A stretch of DNA of 64,000 nt, from assembly GCA_000708835.1 (NCBI GenBank), contig DF236957.1, positions 310,001-374,000 on the forward strand, given 5' to 3'. The stretch is from Klebsormidium nitens (taxonomy: Eukaryota; Streptophyta; Klebsormidiophyceae; Klebsormidiales; Klebsormidiaceae). The first letter of the stretch is position 1, and each line of letters starts with the position of its first letter. Below the pieces are notes generated by a model that was given only the letters and a program-made list of their open reading frames with translations, searched no databases and had not been told where the DNA came from. A program made the position numbers and the translations under genes. This document shows positions 34,562-46,787 of this stretch, one piece after another.

Positions 34562-37285
34562 CTACGAGTGTGAATGCGCGCCCGGCTCAATGTGCAGTAA
34601 ATGTTCTCGGAGCCACTCCTTCATGACCTCAAACGCGTCGTCCGCATCCGCATCGTCCTCGAACTTCGGATGGTGGGCAAACGCGTGCTTCCGCCCCTCA
34701 TAAATCTTTACTTTACTCTGCGCCCGCCCCCGCCCCTTCTTCAGACTCCGCTCCACGTCCCTCACAAAGTCGACCGGAACCAGCGGATCCGAGTCGCCCG
34801 CAATCAGCAGCAGCGGCACCTTCACTTTCTCCCCCAGTTTCGCGTCGTACCGCGTGCCGTAAAACGACACCCCCGCGCTGTATTTGCCCTCCGTATCCGC
34901 TGCTAGTTGCTCCACAACGCGGCCGCCGCCAAAGCAGAAGCCCACCAACGCAATCCGCCCTTCCCCTCGAAGCCCAGCCCCGTGTTCTGCCAGTTCCGCC
35001 GCGAGAAACTGGTGCGCGAGCGCGATGTCGGAGGCAACGCGCTCCGGGTCGTGCTGCTCGCGCCAGCTGTCGTAGCCGGACATGTCGCGGCCCTCTTCCC
35101 ACGGCTTGCCCCGGAACAAATCTGCAGAGGAAAGCAAGTGCGCATGTGAGAAACAAACTCCGAGAAAATGGACCGACGGATGCCGTGGAATCTTCACGTT
35201 TCACAAACCGCTTCCTATTTATGATGCTGTGGCCCTCTTCCCACGACTGGCCCCGGCACAGGTCTGCAAAATTTAAGCAAGTGCACAGGTAAGAAACCAA
35301 ATTCGAGAGGATCGGATCGACAGATGGCGTAGAATCTTCCCTACTCATAATCTTCTTGATGCGTGTTTGGAATGCTGTGGCCCTCTTCCCACGACTAGCC
35401 CCGGAACAGGTCGGAACAAAGAAAGCAAGTGCGCAGATGAGACACGATTCCAAGAAATAGATCGACAGATGACGTAGAGTTGTCACAAATAGTCATCTGC
35501 TTGCTTCGTGCTCAGCTTGTTGCTGCCCTCCTCCCACAGCTTGCCCAGACAAAATCTGCGAGGAACGGAGTAGTTTAAGAATGATTCACAAGAGGAACAA
35601 ATCTACCAATCTAATTATGTTCGTCGTTCAATCTGAAGGAGTCGATTCTTTCCTCAAATCCATCAGATTTGAAATCAACCACGTTGCCGCCCACTTCCAA
35701 CGGGTGTCCCCGGAGAGAGTCTGCAGCATAGACGGAATGCTAAGAAGAGAAACTCAGGAAGAAAAAGTAACGGGCAAAGTGGGTCCAAGTCGTCGAACGC
35801 GACATCTTCTCGTGACTGGTTTTCGACAGCTGTCATATCGGACTGTCGCGGCCATTCTTCCAGGACGGGGCCCAAGAACAACTCCGCAAAGCAGTGAAGC
35901 TCTGCGAAAGATGAAGTTCTACTTCGAACTCGCAGAGTCCGAGTAGGATCGACAGTCCAACTCGACCACGACATCAGACAGAAAGCAAGTCGAAATGTAC
36001 GCGTGGCTACGTTACTCCGCTTGCAGAATAGTAACTGCAAGATTCCAAAAGGAGATGCCGATGGGAAGCAAGCCTTATGCTGCTTTTAGGGAACGCATTG
36101 AGAACCCCATTCGAAACACCCACGAAAGCCACACGCGTAGAATATTCCAGCTCGGTCGCTTTTTAAACTCAATTCGTCCAGAGACAGTATTCAAAGAGAA
36201 GCAAGCTGATGATTGGCGCAAGCCCCTTTGAACTACGCCCCTCTGGTACAAGTTCGTGGAAGCTGCTGAGGCGGCATCTGAGCTTGCCGTCCCGAACGCT
36301 GGATCGAAAGAGAGAGAGGATCCAATGAGGGGTCCAATTTCGTTCTTTCGTTCTCTGAAATTCATGTAATCAAAAGAGCCCATCTCTTATCATGCTCTCG
36401 CTTATTGCTCGGCCCTTAAATCACTATCCTCCTCGGATGATATGTCAAAATATTAATGTAAGCCGCAAGCACAAAAATATTCGCGCCTGCTGCCCGGATG
36501 GACCCAAGAAGCACCGCCTTAGCAAGACGACCTCGTATTTGCAGGCAAAGGACGAGAAGCCACAAGCGCCGCACCCCGTTCAAACACGTCGTTCTAGAGC
36601 ATGTGCTTCGTAAGCAGGTCACCTCCGACGATATTGTTCTCTCCACTATCCCTCTCACAATTGAGTGATCAGTATAGACGAAACAAGTTAGTTTTAAGCC
36701 AACGAATGGATATAAGTTGAGATAAGGAAGTATATTATCTTCGACTGTAACTTAGGGGAACCTGGCTTAAAGACGCCGTACCTGAGCCATCCTGATCCGG
36801 CGGTCTTTCAACACATGTTCGAAACACCGTACATTGCAGAGATTGAGCAAGCCGCCAGCTATCACCTAGCACAGATACGCTGTGCGAACATGGTGTTCGA
36901 ACCACTCTAATTCATCACCAAATCAATCAAAAAGCCCAGAGAAAGTCAGAATAGAGCCCCTTACCTGGCACAAACACGTTGTAGCCAAAGCACGCCAGCC
37001 GGAATGCATAGTCCCGTGTATCTTCATTCCCAATCCCCAGGATATCCGTCAGCAGCAGCACGCCGCTCCCGTTGTTGTTCTTCACCGCCTTTGCAAAGTA
37101 GGCTTCTACCGGCTCCTGCGCTCCCCCCCCCTCAATGTCCATTTCTACCTCGTTCCCCAGAACGAGCTCGCATACGTCGACGCTGTCATACGGGTCGTCT
37201 TGCTCCTGCTCTTCGACGCTGGGGGGCGAGGATGTGCTTGCTCGCAGGGCGGAAGAATGTCGGTGAGGTTTCGGTTGGGGGACAT
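34562..37285 (-). CDS. Chloroplast-type dienelactone hydrolase family protein (5' end unresolved)
   Basis: Exons 37285-36965 and 35121-34562 join in phase and end in TAG. The frame gives a Ser/Pro-rich lead, then CELVLGNEVEMDIEGG, AYFAKAVKNNNGSGVLLLTD, FRLACFGYNVFVP|DLFRGK, VGFCFGGGR, LLIAGDSDPLVPVDF and YEGRKHAFAHHP. These include the DLH catalytic Cys (GFCFGG), Asp (AGDSDP) and His (KHAFAHH). The layout matches the plant plastid DLH subgroup (CELV start, KNNNGxGVLLLxDI). The family cleaves ester or lactone bonds in small molecules; the true plant substrate is unknown. The acceptor at 37286 expects one base from an upstream exon that should carry the ATG and most of the transit peptide; I could not place it. 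The intron between the two exons (36964-35122) is loaded with copies of the second exon's 5' edge. Confidence 0.88.
35216..35950 (-). repeat. Array of at least five decayed copies of the DLH exon-2 5' edge
   Basis: The working junction (plus strand about 35089-35150) carries GGCCCTCTTCCCACGGCTTG, then the acceptor and AGCAAGTGCGCATGTGAGAA. Copies begin at about 35231, 35379, 35525, 35687 and 35849, i.e. periods of 142, 148, 146, 162 and 162 bp. Each repeats about 40 bases of exon, the acceptor and part of the intron. The nearest copy is the most similar and the farthest the least. Acceptor AG is kept in some copies (35270, 35720) and lost in others. Confidence 0.9.
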
Positions 37286-37399
37286 CTGAAAGGTGGACGA
37301 GAACAGGTTAGGGGGTTGACATCTGGAGCATTTTGACGCGGTTTCGGGGCGCGTTAGGCCAACTTCATGAAGAGCGATTGTTTTGGCGCCATCGACTGT

Positions 37400-37640
37400 G
37401 AGGTGAAGGAATGCAGGTGTGGCTGGGTAACATCAGGAAAGAAGTCAAGCGCAGGTTAGGGAGAGGTAGTGGAAAGTTGCATGAAGTTGCTTTCCCGAGC
37501 ATTGAGCTGGGTTAGAAAGCGGTTAGCGAAGGAAGGGACGGTGCCTCAGTCATGAGGTCGAACAGCACTGGAGCTGTGTGGGTTTGGCTCCTGAGCATCT
37601 AACATGTGCGAGAGGAGGATAAGTACAGGTTGAGAAAGAG
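37400..37640 (-). repeat. Two decayed copies of the DLH first-exon 5' edge
   Basis: The working junction at 37250-37315 (TTTCGGTTGGGGGACATCTG, then GAACAGGTTAGGG) is echoed at 37400-37465 (TGTGGCTGGGTAACATCAGG, then GCGCAGGTTAGGG) and at 37571-37635 (TGGGTTTGGCTCCTGAGCAT, then GTACAGGTTGAG). Periods are about 150-160 bp. The copies lie upstream of the exon in gene direction. Confidence 0.75.
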
Positions 37641-40560
37641 GTTGTAAATTTCAACATTCAAGGAATCTGAGAGTGAGTCCAATGACCAACTTCACTAGTC
37701 AGCAAGTGTGGACTTTTCAGAAGAACTCTGTAAGCGGATATGACGGAAATATCGATGGGTCGCGATAAAGCGAAGTAGAGGTGGTAAAAAAGGATGCTGG
37801 GTGGTAGGCCTCTGGAAGTAGGTTACGTCAAGGTTTTCTAAGAGGAGTTAGTCAGAGACTTCGTTTTGGAAGACCGAGTATAGAATCAACTTGCAGAATT
37901 GAACTCCAGTTTCTGTATTCATGCTTGTAATTATCCACTGCTGGCTGCAATATAAGAGCAGAAAGATGCCCTAGCGCAGGAGTACCTGGCACAAGATTTT
38001 GCACATCTGCTGTATGGCTGGCTAGAAACGGATTCATGTTACCGAGCACGAACAAGGGGTTCCCATCTCCGCTGTTACTTGAAACGGCATAGGCCGTTGA
38101 CTCAGTATCTGAAACCTGAACTGATGTGCTCAGGTGTATCACAGATACTTGGCTTTGGGTGTGATGTGAGAAAGATGGGGCAAATCAGGCCAAAAGAGAA
38201 ACAGAGAGACACGACTGGCATGTCAATGTCATTATGTAGGTCCGGTGTCCAGATGTCATGTATCAAATACCAAGAGAATTCTCTCTTGAGTCGCTTCAAC
38301 AAAACCATGTTGCTGGTTTACAAAATGCAATGCCCCCAAAGGGAAGCTTTGCTCTTTCGTCGGGCAAACGGGCTTCCCAGGGCTCAGCTTCCTCTTTCAT
38401 GAGATTTCTGTTCAGTGTGTTGTCTAATGTTACTCAGATGACGTCAAGCAGGTGGAGCCATTGGTTTGCAGTCTTCCAAAACTCTGCATATCCCAAATGC
38501 TGACACTTCGGAAGGTCTACTCTGAAAGATCTGAAAAGCGTACTGGGTCTTGGGCAGTTCCAAGAAAGTCAATGAGGACTTTCCGAAAATTTTCTTTTGA
38601 TCTCAGGACAAAGTGTCTGTTGAACAATGACTTCTATTTCTAGGGGATAGAGTACTGAGGGCAAAGAGAAGTATCGACGGCCCTGCTCTTCAAATTCCAA
38701 ATTCTCGAATCTGACCAGACACTTGTTGTTATGGACCGCCCAAACCCGCAACTGATGTAATGCTGCTGGGAACTATCTGACCCTGCAGGGTCACGGGTGC
38801 AACTTGACATAGAGAGCTTTAAACTGCTTATCAGGCCCTGTTGTCAAGAAGCATGAAGGACTCGTCGATTGCCTTTGAAAAATGGACGCGGCCTTCAGCC
38901 TGGCCCCATGGTTAGGCTAAGCTTGAATTAAGATGGTTATAATGCTAAGCTATTTGTGGAGCTAAGAGGGCCACATCAATGTTCCTTCAGAGCAAGAACT
39001 CATGCAAACCAGCATCAAATGTATCCAGATTGACCTGCACATGACTCTTTAGCATTGTGCTCTCTCACCTCTCGCTTGCACTCTCCGCAATTGCACATTC
39101 CTCCTTTTCACATCTCCTGACTGTGCGTGCGCCACCAAGCAAGCATGCCACCCGGACAATGCCAGAGACTTGGCCGAATTTGCAAGCCGAGGCAGAATTC
39201 CTGAGGCACGTACAGGAAGCGGGCATGCCGTCACGCACTGCGCAAGAGTCGCAGACGCCATGCTGGTGCTTCTATGAAACAGAATGCAGGAAATTCCTCG
39301 AGGCCAAGCTGAAGTTGAAGAGATGTTCGCCCTTATTTCAATTCATGGTACGAAACGCAAGATTGCGAGTGTGCCGCGCGCGCTGCATGGCGCACATGCA
39401 GTGCGCGGCCGCCGCGCCCGATCGGATGCAAATGGTACGTCAGCGCAGAGCTTGAAGAGGCGGGATGAATACTGTATTCAGGACCTTGTGCTTCCGAGCA
39501 GATACATTGTGATTGCAACAAACATGCTGGTTTGGTGGCGCGGGTGGTGTCAATTGACCTTCAGTATTTTGGTCTCCACTGACATCTCACTTTAGCATCT
39601 GCCAGGCCTGCTTGGCATACAAAATCATGCCCTTTGCTTTTTCGCGGATACATGCAGGCGTTCACATCTGGCGTACAGAAGAGGAGACGAACGCCAGCTA
39701 TGAGCTTTTTCAACCACGCAGCATTCGAAAGTGGAGATCGTGCAACCATTCACAACTGTTTACCTGTCCAGAGACTTATTCAATTTGAAGAACGTGCCAT
39801 GGCATGGCACTTAATCGTACCAAACAAGCATGCTTCTGTGCTTTGTCAGTCCAGAAGAACATCAGACCTTGGCAGGAGATGGTCAATACACATCATCGAC
39901 GATCACGGAAATCTTCTGAGGTCACCAGCATCTGGTCGACTTCGCAACTATAAAGCAAACTGTATCTACTTATCGTCTTGCATGCGCCTTTTCAAAACGT
40001 CGTAGTATTGGTCAACTCTGAGCGCCGTAACGGAAACACAATAATGTTTCGTCTGCCTTTCCTTAGCCTCCACAACTTTTGACTTCAAGCCCTGTCCGTA
40101 CGGCCTTGAGCTAACACGGGTCTACTACGCTAGGATTGTCGACTGAGTGCCGTCTATGCTAGGACTCTCGACTGACTGCCCTAGGCTAAGGTTGCGTTGG
40201 CCTCTGTTAGAAGCGACGAACGTACTAATCAAATTGAAGTATGCCAGCGCAGTTACTACTTGTAATAGGCTAAACTCTCAGTAGTCCCTCTTTCCTTCAA
40301 CACACCCGTTGGTTCCTCAGGCGAATGTTTGGACTGTGCGTTGTCGCATTCCTCGACTTGTATTTCTGGGGAAACCTTGCTGAAGAGGACCGTGAAGAGG
40401 GAAAAACCCCTCCCAAATGGTCAACGGGAAAGGCAAGTGGTTGGAGAGGCTACGACGCTGATCAGCTTAATTCGTGTTTTTGACGACAGCCTCAAATAGC
40501 ACCCCTTGCACACGACGCTAGCAAAAAGGACAACTCAGGAAGGTAGCGAACGGACTGACT
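37640..40560. other. Gene-poor stretch with unassigned open frames
   Basis: Open frames on both strands (for example minus 38142-37852 with PLFVLGNMNPFLASH; plus 39157-39345 with MPETWPNLQAEAEFLRHVQE and a clean donor ATG|GTACGA; plus 39652-40005) look partly coding but have no recognised domain and no consistent splice partners. They may be relics of genes or transposons. Confidence 0.3.
40125..40184. repeat. Imperfect tandem repeat, about 29 bp, two units
   Basis: CTACGCTAGGATTGTCGACT (40126) and CTATGCTAGGACTCTCGACT (40155) follow one another, each ending GACTGCC- or GAGTGCC-like. This is a two-unit minisatellite in intergenic DNA. Confidence 0.65.
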
Positions 40561-40564
40561 GCAC

Positions 40565-41559
40565 TCAGAGTTCCTTTGAGCTCGCTGAACCGAACACCGG
40601 ATCGTTCCAGGCGAGGAACATCCAAACGGCAGTGATACCTGTAAACAAAAGAGACACGGCTCGTTCTCAACAGCAATTGGTCGAACGGGCCATTCTGAAA
40701 GGATTTCGAGCTTTCAAACACTGCAAAGTCACGAGAGAATATTTCCAGTGAAGGCAGTCTAGGGTGCTTGTCTTGGACATCGTACTCTGATGCGCTTACC
40801 CTATTCGGTTGTATGTTGGCTGCATCTACACTTTACCAGAAGACAAGCATAGAAGAAGCGTCTTGGAAACGAACGGATCGTTCAGAACCCCTACCTGCGG
40901 TTAGGCCGGGGGATATAAGTTGCTTCGGCCCAATGGTCTTGAAAACGAAAGCTTCGGTTCCCAGGTGTGCGATCGCAAGCACGAACGAGAAGATCGTTGT
41001 GAAGTATATCGGAGCACTTTCCAAGTTGAAAGCGGTGACGATGCACAGGATGCAGGTCAGGGAAGTCCACGTGGCAAAGGTCCTGGCGTGAACGTCCACC
41101 ACTGCACGAGAATTATGTCTTAGTCTTACCAAGTCTGTTGAAGAGGTGACCACTTTCGAACTGATGAGACTCCAGGTGAATAACTGTGCAAGCTTTTTGT
41201 AATAACAGGCAGCCAAATTAGCCACATAAGACGGCCGATGTTGAATTGTCAGCTTGGAGAAGACAAGACCCCTGCCGCACTGTTGCATGGCCTCAAACAT
41301 AAGAAGTAGAGAGATAAAACAAGATGCAAGAAAGTTTGCTGCCGTTTCTCATCTTTGCGGATTGCTTGGTTTGGTATAGCGGGCTCGGTGCAAGCATCAG
41401 CTAAAGCAACTACCGGTATAAGTCAGCTCCCACAGATAACTCACATTGAATCCTGCTGAAGAGCCCAATCTGTAGGAGGTTCGGTTTGAAGAGCCCCAAG
41501 TAGACTGAGAAGAGCCGTAAAGCAGCAACAAAGAGCAGCCAAATGCTCAGTCGTTCCAT
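40565..41559 (-). CDS. ERG28: ERG28 family sterol-biosynthesis scaffold protein, three exons
   Basis: Exons 41559-41445, 41101-40895 and 40638-40565 join with matching phases (1 and 1) into 131 residues plus TGA, the usual ERG28 length. Four membrane segments are visible: RLSIWLLFVAALRLFSVYLG, TFATWTSLTCILCIVTAFNL, IYFTTIFSFVLAIAHLGTEA and ITAVWMFLAWND. The block VDVHARTFATWTSLTC followed by AFNLESAPIYF is the family hallmark (VHGRTFGxWTLLTCxLC...AFNLxNxxLY). ERG28 is an ER membrane protein that tethers the C-4 demethylation enzymes of sterol synthesis. The start is the first ATG of exon 1, just after a CTGCAG that could close a 5' UTR intron. The gene is divergent from the gene starting at 42588, about 1 kb away. 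No exon-edge repeats were seen in its introns. Confidence 0.92.
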
Positions 41560-42587
41560 TCTGCAGGATCAGCAGCAGGGACCATTTCGTTTGACTGATT
41601 TGCAAATCCAATTCCTGTCATATTGATGCCACATTTGTATTAATCTGTAATGAAACTGCGGATACAATGTGAAAACCGCGGTGTCTAAAGAGCTCACAAG
41701 CAAAAAGTCAACAAGCCTGAGAGCTGTGAAAATGTGCATCAATCAGGAACCATATTGGTATGTTGAAGAAACAGCATTGCAGACATATTGCAGAATGCCA
41801 CGCTTGCATCTATTTTCAAAGCGCTAAAACTGAACACTCATAGATCTGCTATCAAATGTAATGGCATCCCATAGATAGACCTTCAAAGCAACCACGGCAA
41901 CCGCTGCACCCTTTGAAGCAGCCCAGCACATTTGCTCGTTAGAATATACGAAGTACCAAGGGCCAGCTTGACGCAGAGGTAGCCCGCAAGAAGTTCACCT
42001 AGACCTCACCTTTCTTTGAAGCTCTTCTAATCTTCAAATGTTGAGCTGGAAAAGCTGCGCAATGGTGAGTAGGTACAAGCGCCTGTTGAAACAAATACCA
42101 GAGCTCCAAGTTAGCTGGACATCATGAGCAGTCCGAATCCAACTTCGGGCCAAGCATGGTGGGAAATGCTGCATATAGGATATCCTATGCTGGCGACGGC
42201 GTGCAGAGCTCTCGTCTTGACACCAGCCTGCATGGTGGCCGGGGCTCAGACACCGAGACTGCAAACGCTCCAAGAAACGCTGAATTTGTGCACACCAGGT
42301 GCTTCCGAGTCTGGCCATATGCCTGGGCCGGTTTTGAGCAACGGGACGTGCCGGTTCTTTGATTTTGCCGGCAAATCATTACAGACTCAGTACAGGCCAA
42401 CTGAAGATTTTGTGTCAAGGTCGCAGGTCTAGCTGCAGCGGCCTGGCTTGCTTTCGATTCCCAAAGCTCTTTCTTTCCGGCCTTCAAGTTCAAAGCTGCT
42501 GGCAGCTGCATGGGGATCGGATCAAGCTAGTGGCGGGCGTGCTGCATAGCGCAATCCTTGCATCAGACGCTTCGAACCGATCCTTGC

Positions 42588-45500
42588 ATGAACCTCCCCA
42601 TGTCGGCGCTGCGCTTTGCAGCATTGGTCTGTCGCCTTCCCAAGAGAGCAGCGCCGAGCTCCCTCCGAACTTATGCTGCAGAAGCGAGGCAGCGAGAAGC
42701 GAGCGGGCGCCCTTCTGACGGCATCACTTCGACTTGGAGCCTTAAATTGGACTTTGGCGGTGATGCAAAAGACTCCAAGGTGTCAGTAACTAGTGTGATT
42801 AACGAGCTGATACGAGAGTGGCTGGGGCCCAGGAAGAAGAAGGGGCGGGAGCGGTTCAGTTGGTTTGTGCGGACAAAAAGCAGTGGGAGGGAGGTCGACG
42901 CAGATGGGTTTCTTTTCAAGCCAGGTTGGTGCATCCGTATTCTTTCACTGGGATTGCTTGATTGGATCTTGATACTGTGTTCTGCAACATGCATGTGGAT
43001 GACTTGCTTCCAATCGAGTCAGCTTTGGCAGCCAGAAGTTGTGCAGCAAGTGATTGAAGCTCTATGAGAAACTCAGCTTGCATGATTGAGTCTGATGACA
43101 CGACCACCACCACCACCATCATGATTGCTTATGCTTCAAAGCTGGGTCCTTGCGTCCACATGACTTGTTGCTTTGCCTGCCTTCCTTTGTTTGCTCATCA
43201 TGTCTTGCCTGGCGTCAAACGGTTTACTGCAAATTGGTTCGACACCAGAGGGTGGCGCTGTCAGTCGCCATGACTGTTTGTCTCTCATTTTCTCTTATTC
43301 GTTGGAGATTCTACAACCCTTGCTAAGAATTCACAGAAGAGCTGTATAGACCCCTCTCTCTCAACAATACCAAATCCCTTCTTTGTGTGCGCACGAATCT
43401 TTTCAGACTTCATTTACAACATGGCTATTTGCTTTACAACATGTTTTTCTGCTCCACAGAACCTTTCTCCTTACTCCTTCTACTGATTTGTGCCATCTCA
43501 CCTGATGCACCCCTTCCGAGACGAATGAGTACGCAATTCTGTCGTCTTTGTGTTAACAAAAAAGGTTGAACGACAGAGGAGTTTGTATGAGGACTCAGAG
43601 TTCCCATGTCAGTATGTTAGTCAATACTCATCAAAACACACACCTTTCTTCAGGAGAGCGTCTGTCCGTCCCTGGCTACCTCATCCGAGGCGTCCTGTAC
43701 GACCTCTCTTCTCTTTCCCTTGGGCGGGGCAACGTCGACCGTCTCGTCGAGAGGGGGCTAGTCCCCAAGGAACTTCTCCCCCCCGTTCCGGATGTGGAGC
43801 CCGAAACATTGGGGCTTGAGGATTTAATGGCAGACCAAGCAGGGGGCAGCAGACTGGGGTCTACCACCAGGCTCAAGGATGGCAGGGAGGAGGGGGGGAG
43901 TTTGTCCAGCCAAAGGACCCCCCTGAACGTGCAGAGTCAGGCGCTGGAAGCCCTCCAGAAGCCCACTTTTGGAGGGGGGGTAGGAAGTGCCGGGGAAAGC
44001 AACCCCCTGAAGCGGCGTGAGACAGAGGACGAGCTTGTGGGGCGTCTGGAGGAGAGGGCTCTGAGCGGTGCGCAGGCGAGCACGTCTTTCGAGACGGGGT
44101 CGGCTGGTGCGACAGAGTCGAAGGTGCTGGACATGGCGGCAGCTTTGGATGCAATCAAGGGTGCGGTGCAAAGTGGGGACGCAGAAACGGGTCCCGCAAA
44201 GACCCAACGACATGGTCGTTCTGGTGCTGATTCTAGTACGGGTATATCGTTACAGCCTCAGAGGCCAGAGAGTGAAGACGCTGCTTCCAAAGAAGAAAGG
44301 GGTGGGGGCACCTGGCTGACTGCAGCGCTGAACGAAACGTCTCGAGAAGAACAGAAAGCAGTCGTCGCAGCAAAACGAGAGGTTGAGCTGGACAAGACGA
44401 TTCGTAACAAGTACGAAGGGAAGCTTAAAAGTATTCGTGAGAAGGCTGCTACGAGGAAGCGCGAGGGAAGGGCTGTAGACGCGGGTGCATTTGACATTAG
44501 CCGGGCGACAAAAGTGGGCTGGAAGGGGGGCGCGATTGCAGTGCCTGGAGCGGGAGGGGGAACGAAGTGGCGGGTTCTGCCCGGGGCTGGGGAGCTGCTG
44601 AAGCATCTGAAGGTAAGCGAGAGGTTCTGAGTCCCTCTCGTCGATGCGAAGTGGCGTCTTTACAAAGCCTGGCCCTTACGTTTTTCTAGCTTGGTTTATG
44701 AGATATCTACAAACAGGATCAAACGCCTGCTTTTTGCTTAAACGTCTGCAACTGTTTTCTGAGGGGAAGACGAGTCAGGGCCCTGCTTCTAATTATGTGG
44801 TTATTCCGGCTGTGAGTGGGGCCAGAGTGCTCTTGATCATAAAGAAGCGATGCCTTCCGCTGGTTTCTCCTTGTCTCCTGGACGTTGTTCCTGCGCTTCT
44901 TCTCGCCGCAACTCATTCCTTTTGAAGCTGATCTGGTCAATGATGTTGAGTATGTAGGAACGTCACTATGTAGGAACGTCAATCTGTTGCCTCCTCACAG
45001 CTCCTTGGCCGCTAAGCTTACATAACAGTCGGCTCTTTTGTTGAAGTTAACTGCAAAACAGTCACCTCCTTTGGATACGGTTAGTTCGAGATGGGGCACA
45101 GTTTTATCGCAGCCCTGACCGTCAATCCCGCACACGCGCTTCTTCGTCATTCAATCAATTGTCACAACGTCCTGCCAAGTGGTCCAAATTCGACCGAGCT
45201 CATTATCCTGCTCTGAATCCAACTGGGCCCGTTCTCTCTTACAGGAGCGAGGTCTGAAACAGGGCCTCTTCGTTTCCGCTTCGGACCCGGACAAGGACGA
45301 GACTCTGCAGCAGCTGCTGGAGTTCAAGTTCTCCCCGCTCGAAGAAGTGACGGCGACGGACGACTCCCCGGGCACCTTCGTCAGGTGGTTATTCAACTAT
45401 GTTTCGGTTTTCCGAAATGCAACATTCGTCTTTGGGTTTATGTGACGCAAGTCATCACAAAACTACTTGCCGCCGCAAGGTCACCGTCCGTAGCTTGTCT

Positions 45501-46787
45501 TTAGTGTTGCCATTGGCTATCTCTTTGACGTCCTCTGTAAATGGCAAAAGTAACTTGACAACTCTGACAATGTTTGAAGTTCCGCGCGTGTCTCGTCGAT
45601 TGATGCCCGTTTCAAATTCTTGCCCGACCGTTCTTTCCTGAGGAGTCGGTTTCGCATCCCCACAGCTTATCGGGGTGTTTCTCCTTCGCTTTTGTTTGAC
45701 AGGGTACACGACTGTAGATCCTTCAGCCGAAGCACCCTGCAGTCCGAGCGCGACCAGAGTCAATCCATGCTGACCATTATCCAGTATAGTTTTTCTCCTT
45801 GAGAAGGATGCACAAGTTTGGGTTGCCCCAAGATAAGCTGGAGTACTATACGATGTGACAACGTGCACATCGCTGATTTGGGTTCTTGTATCCTTGCAGC
45901 CCTGAGACGTTCCGGCGGGTCTGTGACCAGTGGGGTCTTCCTCCAAAGCAGGTCTTGGTGGTAAGCCATTGCGTTTCCCCTCTTCTTCGACGTAGAGTAT
46001 CAGCCGGTTTGGGTCTCCATTGGTGGGACCAAGGTTCACTCCGACATTCTGATCCGTGGCCGCAAGAGAGCTGCAGAAGAACATGTGAACTTTTTGAAGC
46101 GCTCTTCAAATCAGCGTAGTTTCGACGAACTTTCGAGCAGTCTTTACATTAGGCAGATGACAGTTTTTGGAGGGCCCAGTCTGTTATTGCCTCGAATTAT
46201 GTTGGCCAATTCTTTGCTTTGCAGGTGGCTATTCCGCCCTTCATGATAAGAAAAGAAAATCAACAACAGAGACGTATGAACAGCTGCTTCGAAGGCGGTA
46301 GCCTCAGATGGACGAGCGATAAGTGGAGACAAATTTTCAGCAAAGCACTTGGGATCAATGATCAGGACGTTTTGTCGTGCAGGTAACTGGACCAGGCCCA
46401 GTGGGTCGCGCGCTTCTGGACGCTGTTGCCAGCAGCGGATGCTACCTCTGTCAGATGACACCGTACGGCGTTGCGCCCGTCGAGCCTCCGCCTACGTCAC
46501 CTCCCGTCAGTATGACGTCAGCTACCGTCGAGGAGATTGCAGCGTCGAACGGCGTTGGCCGGCTGAAGCAGTGGTTGGGTATCGACGACGAAAACCCGGG
46601 GGCTCGGGAAGCGGTCTCCCGGGGGAAACCAAAACCGCATTTCAAAGTGGAAGATGTGCCCGGGTTAAAGGCCGTGGTGGAAGATCTGAACGGAGTGTCG
46701 TATCGGCGGAGCACGATGATGCGGGGGTTGGGGTCGGGGAGGGAGCGCGCGGCTGCTTCGGCCGACAACGAGAAGGTCTTTGTGTGA
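42588..46787 (+). CDS. Putative mitochondrion-targeted protein with HAD-like C-terminal half, seven exons
   Basis: Exons 42588-42924, 43654-44612, 45245-45384, 45703-45783, 45900-45960, 46004-46084 and 46383-46787 join in phase to 687 residues and TGA. The N-terminus (from 42600) MSALRFAALVCRLPKRAAPS, then RTYAAEA, looks like a mitochondrial presequence. Exon 2 encodes about 320 residues, mostly low-complexity and acidic, ending in a basic coiled stretch (RNKYEGKLKSIREKAATRKR). Exons 2-5 then read VLPGAGELLKHLKERGLKQG, LFVSASDPDKDETLQQLLEF and IHPETFRRVCDQWGLPPKQV, which resembles the middle and end of a HAD-type hydrolase; the usual GD pair after LVV is not present. Intron 5 (45961-46003) would be only 43 nt, unusually short, so that junction is uncertain. 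The function is unknown. The last exon is duplicated as a pseudogene fragment at 49615. Confidence 0.65.

Noticed and set aside
35216-35950. CRISPR-like or satellite array
   Set aside because: Units contain coding and splice sequence of the adjacent exon and differ in length and sequence. There are no fixed repeats with unique spacers, and the DNA is eukaryotic.
43654-44612. Exon 2 of the HAD-like gene as a separate intronless gene
   Set aside because: It starts directly at an acceptor, needs one base from exon 1, and ends at a clean donor; flanking exons join in phase on both sides.
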